A program made the translations under genes and the position numbers. DNA of 42,605 nt from Desulfobacteraceae bacterium (GTDB lineage: Bacteria > Desulfobacterota > Desulfobacteria > Desulfobacterales > Desulfobacteraceae), in assembly GCA_004796375.1 (NCBI GenBank), contig QZLA01000230.1:1-42605 (forward strand), read 5' to 3'. Of this stretch, positions 24,308 through 32,908 are shown one piece after another. The notes below the pieces were generated by a model. The model worked only from the letters and a program-made list of their open reading frames with translations, was not told where the DNA came from and did not search any database. The stretch's first letter is position 1, and each line of letters starts with the position of its first letter.

Positions 24308-27300
24308 ATGAAAAATCAGTGGTGTAACATAGCGGTAATCGGACTGTCCGGAATTTTTCCCGGTGCTGCCAACCCGGAACAGTTCTGCACGAATATTGAG
24401 CATAAGAAAAACGCAATCATTGACGTTCCTGAAAACCGTTGGGTCATCCCGCCGTCACTGGCAGTGTCGCCCCAACTTATGCCGGACAAAGCCCTTTGCA
24501 GCAAAGCCGGCCTGATCAACGGCTTTCAGTTCGACCCGTCTGGTTTCCAGATCTCAGGCATGCTTTTAAGCGACCTTGACCCGCTTTTGCAACTCAGCCT
24601 GACTGCCGGGCACGATCTTTTAAAACCCATTGATTCTCCCCGCTATCTGCTGGACCGAACCGGCATCATCCTGGCGGCTATTTCGCTGCCGACGGATCAT
24701 TCTTCCTGCCTGGCCTCAGATCTGCTGTGCAGGGGCCGGGCAAACCCACTTGAGCCGGCCCGGACCATCGGTTCCCAGGTGGTCTCTTGGCCGGCTGCTC
24801 TCACCGCCCGTGCACTGGGGCTGGGTGCCGGCGCCTATACCCTGGATGCCGCCTGTGCATCCTCCCTGTATGCGATCAAACTGGCCTGTGACGAATTGTG
24901 TGCACGGCGTGCAGATATGATGATCGCAGGCGGGGTATCACGCCCCGACTCCCTGTATACCCAGATCGGCTTCTCACAGCTTCAGGCACTGTCCCCGTCA
25001 GGGGTCTGTGCACCGTTTGACAGGTCTGCCGACGGCCTGGTCGTGGGTGAAGGCGTGGGCATGGTTGCGCTTAAAAGGCTGGATGATGCAGTAACGTCAG
25101 GGGACCGCATCCTCGCTGTTATCACCGGTGCCGGGCTGTCCAACGACATTGAAGGCAATCTTATCGCACCGGCTTCCGAAGGACAGGTACGGGCCATGCA
25201 TGATGCCTACCGACTGGCGGGATGGACCATCAACGATGTCCAGTATATTGAGTGCCATGGTTCAGGAACCCCGGTGGGTGACATGGTCGAGCTGAACTCC
25301 ATGAGCACCCTGCGCCAATCTGCCGGATCCTCGGGTAATGATCTGGCCATCGGATCTGTAAAATCGATGACAGGACACCTGCTGACCGCAGCCGGTGCTG
25401 CAGGATTTATTAAAACAGTACTGGCCATGGGCAGAAAATTTCTGCCGCCCTCTTTGAATTTTACCGCACCTGCTAAGAACAACCCACTGGCTGATGCCAA
25501 CATGAAGGTTCAGACCGAAACCCAGGCATGGAATCCTTCCAAGCCAGGTCTGACCCGAAAAGCAGGGGTATCGGCATTCGGTTTCGGTGGTATCAACGCC
25601 CATATTCTCCTTGAGGAGTTCATCCCGGAATCAAGAAAGATTCCTTCTGTATCCCATCCTGAAAAGGACGGCATGGCATCACGAAGCACCGGTTTCCCTT
25701 CTGATCCGGCGCAACAGGGTTTTGCAATAGTGGGTATGTCAGTCCTGACCCGGCCGGCACCGGACCTTTATTCATACGACCATATCCTGCGCACAGGCGT
25801 GACACCTGATCCGGCCCTGCCTGGAGACCGCTTCAGATCCAGCCGGATCAGCAACAGCGCCATCCATGAAGAGCCCGGGTTCTACCTGGACAACATTTTC
25901 ATCTATCCCGGCGAGTTCCACATCCCTCCAAACCAGCTGGAGGATATCCTGCCCCAGCACCTGGTATTGCTCAAAACCGTCAAACATGCATTGATCGACG
26001 CCGGCATACCGGTTCGGCCCGAACCCGGAAAGGAGCTCCGTACCCGTTTCGGTGCTGCCATTGGTATCGAATTTGACCACGAGGCCACTGATTTTCACCT
26101 GAGATGGACCCATCACGGCCGGAATGACACCATCAAAAACAGCCTCTCCAACCCCTTGACATCCAACCGGACCCTCGGGGCACTGGGAGGGATTGTAGCC
26201 TCCCGTGTGGCCCGGGAATTCAAGATCGGCGGCCCCTGCTTCACCTTGTCTGCCGGTGCCCTGTCATCAGTCAAAGCCCTTGAAGTCGGCATGTCATCCC
26301 TGGCGCTTCACCAGACTGATCTCTTTGTCTGTGCCGCCGTGGATATGGCCGGAGATATACGGCAGGCCCTGCTGAACAGCTCCATGGAATCCGGCAATAA
26401 AACCGGCAGTCATACTGTTTCCACGATTTTGCCGTCCGAGGGTGCTGCCGCAGTGATCATCAAGCGGCTGGATCAGGCCCTGGCAGACGATGACCGGATT
26501 TATGGCATCATTCAATCCACGGGATCCTCTTCAGCCGGATCCATGATCCAGGAACCCGGATCATCCGAATTGCTGAAACGGCAATACCTGGCATCGCTGG
26601 ACCAGGTCCTTGCAACCACCAATGAACCCGCCCGGGATATCTCATTGATCGAAATCAGTGAACTCAGGGATCATCCCGACGGTTTTGATGAACGGCAGGC
26701 GATCCGGTCACGGATCAACCCGGTTCCAAAGGCCCTCGAATTCTCCTGTGCAAGCAAGGTGATCGGTAACACCTATTCGGCCTCGGGTATGTTCTCACTG
26801 GTATCGGCAGCACTTAGACTTAACCAGGATGCCTCTTCTCTGCAACGACACGCCCTGGTGTCGTGCCTTTCCTTTGATGGCGGATGCGGGCATATCCTTC
26901 TTGGAAACCATCCGGGTCAAGGCCCCCTGCCGATCCCGGAGCCGGAAGCACCCCACCCTCAATCCATACCCATCAAGGTAGGCAAATGGCCGATCCCGGA
27001 AGACATTTTTGCCATTCTCAATCCCCTTACAGATAAACCTGAAGCCGTGCCCAGCATGGACAAAATACCTCTTGACCCGCTGTTTGACCCTGATATCATC
27101 TCCAAGGCTGCAGCAATGACCGCACGGGCACATGAAGCGTTTCTGGACCTTACCGCCCAGAATTTATCCGCCATGGAAACCCAGCTCCAGGCCCTGGCCC
27201 AATTCAGCACAGCGTCACCTTCCGAAACTGGTAATACAGATCCCGTCATCCCGGACCAGCACGGGGGCCGTTTACCTGCCCAACCAGAACCGGATGTCAT

Positions 27301-28516
27301 GTTCAACCGTGAGCAATGTCTTGAATTTGCAGTCGGCAAAGCCGGCAATGTTCTGGGGGCGTCCTTCGATATTATTGATACCTTCCCCGTGCGGGTCAGG
27401 CTTCCGGACGACCCCCTGATGCTGGTCGACCGGATTCTTGACATATCGGGTGAGATGGGATCTTTGACCTCTGGAACCATTGTCACCCAGCACGATGTTC
27501 TTTCCAATGCCTGGTATCTTGACGGCAACCGGGCACCTGTTTCCATATCCATCGAGGCCGGGCAGGCAGATCTTTTCTTATGCTCCTACCTCGGGATTGA
27601 CCACCGGGTCAAAGGCAAAAGAAGGTACCGGCTCCTTGATGCCAGGGTCACCTTTCACCGTCCGCTTCCTGTTCCCGGAGAAACCATTGAATACCACATA
27701 CAGATCGACCGGTTCCTGAAACAGGGGGATGTCTACCTGTTTTTCTTTCATTATAAGGGATATATCGGTTCTGAACTGTTCATCTCCATGAGGGATGGCT
27801 GTGCCGGTTTTTTCACCCCTCAAGAGGTAGAAGATTCCGGCGGTATTATCCTCAAACCCGAGGATAAAGCCCCCATAAGCAGGCAGGAAGACCCGGTTCA
27901 AAGTGCATTCAGATTTCCGGCCCCGGTCAACCGGCAGTCCTTTTCAGATTATCAGATTAATGCACTGAGAAAGGGTGATCTTGAGGCCGCATTCGGCCCT
28001 GAATTCAGGAATAAGAGACTATCTTCCTGGCTCTGCCTGCCATCGGGACGGATGCACCTGATCGACCGGGTTCTTGATTTCGATCCCCGCGGCGGACGAT
28101 ACGGTCTGGGATTTATCAGTGCCCAGGCAGATATCACCCCGGACAAATGGTTTTTGACCTGCCATTTTATTGATGATATGGTCATGCCCGGCACACTCAT
28201 GTATGAATGCTGTGCCCATGCGTTGCGCATTTTTACCCAGAGAATCGGGTGGATCACCTCAAAGGACGGGGTATACTACGATGTGATCCTGAACAACGAA
28301 AGTGATCTCAAATGCCGGGGACCGGTGACTCCGCAGACCCGGACAGCAAGATATGACATTGAAATCAAACAGATCGGTTACGATCCCGAGCCCTTTGTGA
28401 TTGCAGATGCTCACATGTTTTCCGACGATCTGAGGATCGTGCTCTACAAGGACATGGGTATGCGGCTGATCGGAATGACCCGTGAAGAACTTGAATATGA
28501 ATGGAGAACGTTATGA
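24308..28516 (+). CDS. PfaC-like PUFA-synthase subunit: KS - chain length factor - DH - DH
   Basis: A 1402-residue megasynthase subunit. The ketosynthase (1-435) is complete: Cys183 in DAACASS, His in ECHGSGTPVGD and GSVKSMTGHLLTAAG. The second KS-like domain (about 465-900) has SAGALSS, where the nucleophile is replaced by Ala651, so it is a chain length factor. A helical linker (about 936-965, TARAHEAFL) leads to two hotdog DH regions: about 1000-1180 (DPLMLVDRIL, EAGQADLFLCSYLGID, no catalytic His seen) and about 1215-1400 (MHLIDRV, WFLTCHFIDDMVMPGTLMYECC with the FabA-like His). This KS-CLF-DH-DH order is that of PfaC. There is no ACP, so it must work with a carrier protein in trans, most likely the PfaA-like protein at the right edge. 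Its stop overlaps the oleA start (ATGA). Confidence 0.9.
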   Translation: MKNQWCNIAVIGLSGIFPGAANPEQFCTNIEHKKNAIIDVPENRWVIPPSLAVSPQLMPDKALCSKAGLINGFQFDPSGFQISGMLLSDLDPLLQLSLTAGHDLLKPIDSPRYLLDRTGIILAAISLPTDHSSCLASDLLCRGRANPLEPARTIGSQVVSWPAALTARALGLGAGAYTLDAACASSLYAIKLACDELCARRADMMIAGGVSRPDSLYTQIGFSQLQALSPSGVCAPFDRSADGLVVGEGVGMVALKRLDDAVTSGDRILAVITGAGLSNDIEGNLIAPASEGQVRAMHDAYRLAGWTINDVQYIECHGSGTPVGDMVELNSMSTLRQSAGSSGNDLAIGSVKSMTGHLLTAAGAAGFIKTVLAMGRKFLPPSLNFTAPAKNNPLADANMKVQTETQAWNPSKPGLTRKAGVSAFGFGGINAHILLEEFIPESRKIPSVSHPEKDGMASRSTGFPSDPAQQGFAIVGMSVLTRPAPDLYSYDHILRTGVTPDPALPGDRFRSSRISNSAIHEEPGFYLDNIFIYPGEFHIPPNQLEDILPQHLVLLKTVKHALIDAGIPVRPEPGKELRTRFGAAIGIEFDHEATDFHLRWTHHGRNDTIKNSLSNPLTSNRTLGALGGIVASRVAREFKIGGPCFTLSAGALSSVKALEVGMSSLALHQTDLFVCAAVDMAGDIRQALLNSSMESGNKTGSHTVSTILPSEGAAAVIIKRLDQALADDDRIYGIIQSTGSSSAGSMIQEPGSSELLKRQYLASLDQVLATTNEPARDISLIEISELRDHPDGFDERQAIRSRINPVPKALEFSCASKVIGNTYSASGMFSLVSAALRLNQDASSLQRHALVSCLSFDGGCGHILLGNHPGQGPLPIPEPEAPHPQSIPIKVGKWPIPEDIFAILNPLTDKPEAVPSMDKIPLDPLFDPDIISKAAAMTARAHEAFLDLTAQNLSAMETQLQALAQFSTASPSETGNTDPVIPDQHGGRLPAQPEPDVMFNREQCLEFAVGKAGNVLGASFDIIDTFPVRVRLPDDPLMLVDRILDISGEMGSLTSGTIVTQHDVLSNAWYLDGNRAPVSISIEAGQADLFLCSYLGIDHRVKGKRRYRLLDARVTFHRPLPVPGETIEYHIQIDRFLKQGDVYLFFFHYKGYIGSELFISMRDGCAGFFTPQEVEDSGGIILKPEDKAPISRQEDPVQSAFRFPAPVNRQSFSDYQINALRKGDLEAAFGPEFRNKRLSSWLCLPSGRMHLIDRVLDFDPRGGRYGLGFISAQADITPDKWFLTCHFIDDMVMPGTLMYECCAHALRIFTQRIGWITSKDGVYYDVILNNESDLKCRGPVTPQTRTARYDIEIKQIGYDPEPFVIADAHMFSDDLRIVLYKDMGMRLIGMTREELEYEWRTL

Positions 28517-29565
28517 AATATTCAAAGGTCTATATTGAAGGATTTGGATATGAACTGGCACCCAAAGTGGTGACCACCAATGAAATTGAAGATAAACTGG
28601 CACCGTTCTTCAATGCCGTGGGATTTGAAAAGGGTCAGCTTGAAGCATTGACCGGCATCAAGGAACGGCGCTATTGGGAACATGACCATACACTGGCTGA
28701 ATATGCGGCAGTTGCAGGTCAAAAAGCATTGGATGAATCCGGGATCGCCCCGGAGGATATCGGTGCCCTGGTGTTCTGTGGTGTCTGCCGGGACGGGTTT
28801 GAACCATCCACCTCCTGCGCCGTGGCCGACAAGCTCAAGCTGGGTAAGAACACCCATGTATTTGATGTCTCCAGCGCATGCCTTGGGATGATTACCGGCA
28901 TGGTTCATGTGGCCAATGAAATCGAGCTGGGCAATATCAAGTCCGGTCTGGTGGTATCCTGTGAAACTGCCCGCCAGATTGTTGATTCAACAATTGACGA
29001 AATCAACCGGGAAAAGAATATTGAATTTTATAAAGATACCATAGCAACCATGACCGGGGGCTCCGGGGCATGTGCCGTCCTGCTGACCGACGGGTCGTTG
29101 GGGGCCAATGGAGCTGGCGGCCATCGGCTCAAAGGCGGTGTCGTACAGAATGCCATCCGGCATCATGATCTTTGTCACTGGGGATTTGAAGAAAAAGGGA
29201 TGCCGACCGGATCCAGGGTTGTGATGAGAACCAACGCCCAGGGGGTTCTGCAGCATGGGGTTGAGTTGGTGGTAGACACCTTTAAAGCATTCAGGGAAAA
29301 ATTCAATCTGACGGCGGACCAGCCGGATAAAATTATCGGACACCAGGTGGGTGCCCTGCACCATCAGCATTTCTATCAGGCCCTTGGTCTGGATATGAAA
29401 AAGGATTTCTCGACCTTTCCATTCCTGGGAAATGTCGGAACCGTTTCATTGCCGATTACAGCAGCCATTGCCGATGAGAGAGAATTTCTCCAGCAGGGTG
29501 ACTTTGTGGCATTTATCGGCGTTGGCAGTGGACTGAATTGTTACATCTTAGGAATTGAGTGGTAA
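28513..29565 (+). CDS. oleA: OleA: head-to-head acyl condensing thiolase-fold enzyme
   Basis: A 350-residue thiolase-fold enzyme joining two fatty acyl thioesters by a non-decarboxylative Claisen condensation to a 2-alkyl-3-keto acid. Catalytic residues match OleA and not FabH: Glu97 in GFEPSTS, Cys123 in DVSSACLGM, His277 in GHQVG and Asn307 in LGNVGT. The Glu-Cys spacing of 26 and His-Asn spacing of 30 equal those in Xanthomonas OleA (E117/C143, H285/N315). The ATG at 28513 has GGAG six bases upstream and overlaps the stop of the PfaC-like gene (ATGA), which suggests translational coupling. An ATG 12 bases earlier has no ribosome site. The stop overlaps the oleB start (TAATG). Acyl donor chains are probably the product of the coupled synthase (inference). 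Confidence 0.92.
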   Translation: MKYSKVYIEGFGYELAPKVVTTNEIEDKLAPFFNAVGFEKGQLEALTGIKERRYWEHDHTLAEYAAVAGQKALDESGIAPEDIGALVFCGVCRDGFEPSTSCAVADKLKLGKNTHVFDVSSACLGMITGMVHVANEIELGNIKSGLVVSCETARQIVDSTIDEINREKNIEFYKDTIATMTGGSGACAVLLTDGSLGANGAGGHRLKGGVVQNAIRHHDLCHWGFEEKGMPTGSRVVMRTNAQGVLQHGVELVVDTFKAFREKFNLTADQPDKIIGHQVGALHHQHFYQALGLDMKKDFSTFPFLGNVGTVSLPITAAIADEREFLQQGDFVAFIGVGSGLNCYILGIEW

Positions 29566-30473
29566 TGCGGATTATCAACAATAAAGAGACCGGTACCCGG
29601 GGATTTGAGGCGCTCTATCCGTTTAAATCCCACTATATGTCAATCAATGGCCACCAGCTTCACTACCTGGATGAGGGAGCGGGCAAACCCGTGATCATGG
29701 TCCATGGGAACCCGACCTGGTCATTTTATTTCAGGCAGCTGGTCACCGATTTAAGCCCCGATTTCAGGACCATTGTACCCGATCATATCGGGTGCGGGTT
29801 TTCAGACAAGCCCGGCCCTGGAACCTATGACTATACCCTGGCATCGCGGGTTGATGATTTGAACACCCTGGTTGAGCGGTTGGCCCTAAAAGAAAAGATC
29901 ACCCTGATCGTCCACGATTGGGGCGGGATGATTGCCCTGGCCTGGGCCATTGACCGCCTGGACCGCATAGATAAATTGATCATCACCAACACCAGCGGCT
30001 TTTTTCTTCCCCAGGATAAGGATCTGCCCCGCCGGCTCTGGTTGATCAAGTACATCATGCCCTTTGCCGTTCCGGCAGTACTCGGGTTCAACCTGTTTGC
30101 CAGAGGCGCTCTTCATATGTGCACGGTAAACCCCATGTCAAAAGCGGTTAAAACAGGACTGATCGCACCGTATAACTCCTGGAGGAACCGGATCGCCACC
30201 CTGAAATTCGTACAGGATATCCCGATCACTGAAAAAGACAGAAGCTATGCCATTGTGGATCATGTAGACTCAAACCTGGACAGGCTGACCCGAGTACCCA
30301 AAATGTTTTTATGGGGCACCCGTGATTTTGTATTTGACCGGACCTTTCTCAACGAATTTCAACGCCGGTTTCCCGGTTCAAGAACCCATACATTCAATGA
30401 TGCCGGACACTACCTCTTTGAGGACAAGCCCCATGAAACGTCGGGACTGGTCAGGCAGTTCCTTGATTCATAG
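29565..30473 (+). CDS. oleB: OleB: beta-lactone decarboxylase, alpha/beta hydrolase fold
   Basis: A 302-residue alpha/beta hydrolase of the haloalkane dehalogenase-like group. It has MVHGNPTW (oxyanion loop), the nucleophile Asp118 in VHDWGGM, the acid in LWGTRDFVFD and the catalytic His in DAGHYLFED. In Ole pathways OleB decarboxylates cis-beta-lactones made by OleC to the final cis-olefin; a dehalogenase would look similar, but the position directly behind oleA decides. The ATG at 29565 overlaps the oleA stop in TAATG. The cap region (about 140-215) is rich in hydrophobic residues, fitting very long chains. Confidence 0.9.
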   Translation: MRIINNKETGTRGFEALYPFKSHYMSINGHQLHYLDEGAGKPVIMVHGNPTWSFYFRQLVTDLSPDFRTIVPDHIGCGFSDKPGPGTYDYTLASRVDDLNTLVERLALKEKITLIVHDWGGMIALAWAIDRLDRIDKLIITNTSGFFLPQDKDLPRRLWLIKYIMPFAVPAVLGFNLFARGALHMCTVNPMSKAVKTGLIAPYNSWRNRIATLKFVQDIPITEKDRSYAIVDHVDSNLDRLTRVPKMFLWGTRDFVFDRTFLNEFQRRFPGSRTHTFNDAGHYLFEDKPHETSGLVRQFLDS

Positions 30474-30528
30474 GCATACAGGGATTCTTTTTTTGACTTT
30501 TTGAACAGGGTCGGGTAATTAGACAGAC

Positions 30529-31248
30529 ATGTTCGCTAAATTTAAAAGGAAAAAAAAGCAGGAAAACGACGCAGATGCTGCCCCCGCACCTGCCGAGGCT
30601 CCCAAAAAAAAGAGAAGACCCGGACGAAAGGGATCTGAAACGCCTGATCCGGAACCTCAAACGCCTGCCAAACCCAAAAAGAAATTCAAGCTCAAAACCC
30701 TCATCATTATCCTGATGATTTTGGCGGCTGTTGGTTTATCTGCATATGTCGTCTGGCAGTTCTACTTTTCAGGCGATGACGAGACCCCCCAGTATACAAA
30801 ACAGACACTGGAGCATGTCTCGCTGCCGGAAGAGATCATGCAGTTTTCCTTCAACCACCTGTATGACGTGTATCAACGTTTCATTGAATTCAATACCCTG
30901 GTGCTGAAAATCAACGGGGAAATCAACCGGATAGAAGAGATTGCAAAAAAATATCCGGATCAGAAGAAAATCACCGACAAAGAGCTGAAGACCTGGATCA
31001 AAGCCCGGGATACCCTTCTCAAGGAAGCCGGAAAAATAGAAAAAACGCTGAAAGATATCTATGTCCTTTATGCAGTAAACATGGAACAGGGACTATCCCA
31101 GGTTGAATCTGCCAAAGCCGATATTCTGGCAAAATTCGAAAGTACACTGACACCGGTTCGGGAGCTTACAAGCAAAATAGATGCAAATCATCAGGCTCCA
31201 TCCGGACTTCTTCAAAAAGCCAAACAAAAGATAACCAAGATATTCTGA
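30529..31248 (+). CDS. Single-pass membrane protein with coiled-coil domain, inserted between oleB and oleC
   Basis: A 239-residue protein of unknown function. The N-terminal 55 residues are very basic and Pro/Ala/Lys-rich (KFKRKKKQ, KKKRRPGRKG, AKPKKKFKLK). One transmembrane helix follows (about 57-79, TLIIILMILAAVGLSAYVVWQFY). After it come about 160 residues of charged helix with heptad-like spacing (INGEINRIEEIAKKY, LLKEAGKIEKTLKDIYVLYAVN), probably coiled coil, outside the cytoplasm by the positive-inside rule. It starts 55 bases after oleB and its TGA overlaps the oleC ATG (TGATG), so it belongs to the operon. It is not one of the known Ole proteins. A role as membrane anchor, assembly factor or product carrier is only a guess. 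Confidence 0.82.
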   Translation: MFAKFKRKKKQENDADAAPAPAEAPKKKRRPGRKGSETPDPEPQTPAKPKKKFKLKTLIIILMILAAVGLSAYVVWQFYFSGDDETPQYTKQTLEHVSLPEEIMQFSFNHLYDVYQRFIEFNTLVLKINGEINRIEEIAKKYPDQKKITDKELKTWIKARDTLLKEAGKIEKTLKDIYVLYAVNMEQGLSQVESAKADILAKFESTLTPVRELTSKIDANHQAPSGLLQKAKQKITKIF

Positions 31249-32900
31249 TGACCGCATCCACCAACATCAGCATGGGCCTTAAAAATTCCGCCCGTGCCTT
31301 CCCGCATAAGCGTGCCATAGTCTGCCCGGAAGGGAGAAACAAAAACAACCAGGTCCTGTACAGTCAACTCACCTTTGCCCAGCTTGACGCCCTGTCGGAC
31401 AAGGTGGCGTTCGGCCTTGAGAGGATCGGTATTGTCAGGGGAACACGGACCATCCTGATGGTCACCCCGGGTACGGACTTTTTCATCCTGGTATTTGCCA
31501 TGTTCAAGGTGGGTGCCATCCCTGTGGTAGTTGACCCGGGCATGGGGATCGACCGCATGCTCTCCTGCCTGGAGCAGGGACGACCCAAGGCGTTTATCGG
31601 AATTGAAAAAGCCCACCTGCTCAGGAAGCTCAAACCCAACTTTTTTAAATCGGTCAACATATGGGTCACGGTTGGACGGCGCTGGTTCTGGGGCGGTCAT
31701 ACCCTGGAGCAGCTCAAAAAAACCAAAACCGATGATCCCTACCCGTGCGCCCAGACCCTGGCCGATGAAACTGCTGCCATTGTATTTACCACCGGGTCGA
31801 CCGGTCCGGCCAAGGGCGTGATTTACACCCATGGGAACTTTGATGCCCAGATCCGTCAGATCCAGTCACATTGGCAGATTGAACCGGATGAGATTGATCT
31901 GCCGACCTTCCCTTTGTTCGCCCTGTTTGACCCGGCACTGGGGATGACAGCCGTGATTCCGGATATGGATCCAACCAAACCGGCCCAGGTGGATCCCACG
32001 AAGATCATTGAAGCCATTGAAAACCACGGGGTGACCAATATGTTTGCCTCCCCGGCACTGCTCAACCGGGTGGGAAAATACGGACAGGAGCACCGGGTAA
32101 AACTGCCCTCATTGAGGCGGGTCATCTCTGCCGGCGCACCGGTATCCCCATCCAATATTGAACAGTTTTCCAGCATGCTGGAAGGTGGGACCGAGGTTCA
32201 TACCCCGTATGGCGCAACTGAAGCGGTACCCATCATCTCCATCGCCTCCAGGGAGATCCTGAGTGAGACCCGGCAGTTAAGCGAACAGGGATTCGGCATG
32301 TGCGTGGGCCGGCCCATATGTGATACAAGGGTGCTGATTATCGGGATCAGCGATGACCCCATCAATCAGCTAACAGAAAAAATGATCCTGCCCGACACCC
32401 AGGTCGGAGAGATCATTGTCCAGGCCCCCCTGGTCACCCAGAGTTATTTTAACAACAAAAAGGCCAATCTCTTTGGCAAAATCCAGGATGACGCCGGAGG
32501 GTTTTGGCACCGCATGGGCGACCTGGGATGGAAGGACTCCAAAGGAAGGATCTGGTTCTGCGGCAGAAAGGGTCACCGGGTTGTTACCGCCCATGAAACC
32601 ATGTTTACGATCCCTTGTGAGGCTATTTTCAACAATCATGAAAATGTTTACCGCAGTGCCCTGGTGGGGATTGGAGAAAAGGGTCACCAGATTCCCGTCA
32701 TATTTATCGAACCCCTTGAACCGGTGTCAGACAAGAAGTCCTTCATCAATGAGATGATGGATCTTGCCCTGTCTGCTCCGCTGACCAAATCGATAAAGCA
32801 TGTGTTTATTGAGAAGGCATTTCCCGTAGACATCCGTCACAATTCCAAAATTTTCAGGGAAACGCTGGCCGAAAAAGCGGCTCAGCTCGTAAAGCTTTAG
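31248..32900 (+). CDS. oleC: OleC: beta-lactone synthetase, acyl-adenylate superfamily
   Basis: A 550-residue ANL-superfamily enzyme. In Ole pathways OleC converts 2-alkyl-3-hydroxy acids with ATP to beta-lactones. Visible motifs are VFTTGSTGPAKGVIYTH (phosphate loop), VHTPYGATEAVPI (A5) and HRMGDLGWKDSKGRIWFCGRKGHRV (A7/A8). The C-terminal subdomain ends IRHNSKIFRETLAEKA, close to the 'VDxRHNxKI' end typical of OleC. Its ATG overlaps the stop of the upstream membrane-protein gene. It is the last gene of the operon; eight bases later the convergent DHH-CBS gene ends. No OleD reductase gene follows, unlike most oleABCD loci. Confidence 0.9.
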   Translation: MTASTNISMGLKNSARAFPHKRAIVCPEGRNKNNQVLYSQLTFAQLDALSDKVAFGLERIGIVRGTRTILMVTPGTDFFILVFAMFKVGAIPVVVDPGMGIDRMLSCLEQGRPKAFIGIEKAHLLRKLKPNFFKSVNIWVTVGRRWFWGGHTLEQLKKTKTDDPYPCAQTLADETAAIVFTTGSTGPAKGVIYTHGNFDAQIRQIQSHWQIEPDEIDLPTFPLFALFDPALGMTAVIPDMDPTKPAQVDPTKIIEAIENHGVTNMFASPALLNRVGKYGQEHRVKLPSLRRVISAGAPVSPSNIEQFSSMLEGGTEVHTPYGATEAVPIISIASREILSETRQLSEQGFGMCVGRPICDTRVLIIGISDDPINQLTEKMILPDTQVGEIIVQAPLVTQSYFNNKKANLFGKIQDDAGGFWHRMGDLGWKDSKGRIWFCGRKGHRVVTAHETMFTIPCEAIFNNHENVYRSALVGIGEKGHQIPVIFIEPLEPVSDKKSFINEMMDLALSAPLTKSIKHVFIEKAFPVDIRHNSKIFRETLAEKAAQLVKL

Positions 32901-32908
32901 ACCGGCAG

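Noticed and set aside
26221-26290. Missing Cys in the second KS-like domain as a sign of decay
   Set aside because: Ala in place of Cys is normal for chain length factors, and the rest of the domain is intact.
29565-30473. Haloalkane dehalogenase rather than OleB
   Set aside because: The folds and motifs are alike, but overlap with oleA and neighbouring oleC make OleB much more likely.
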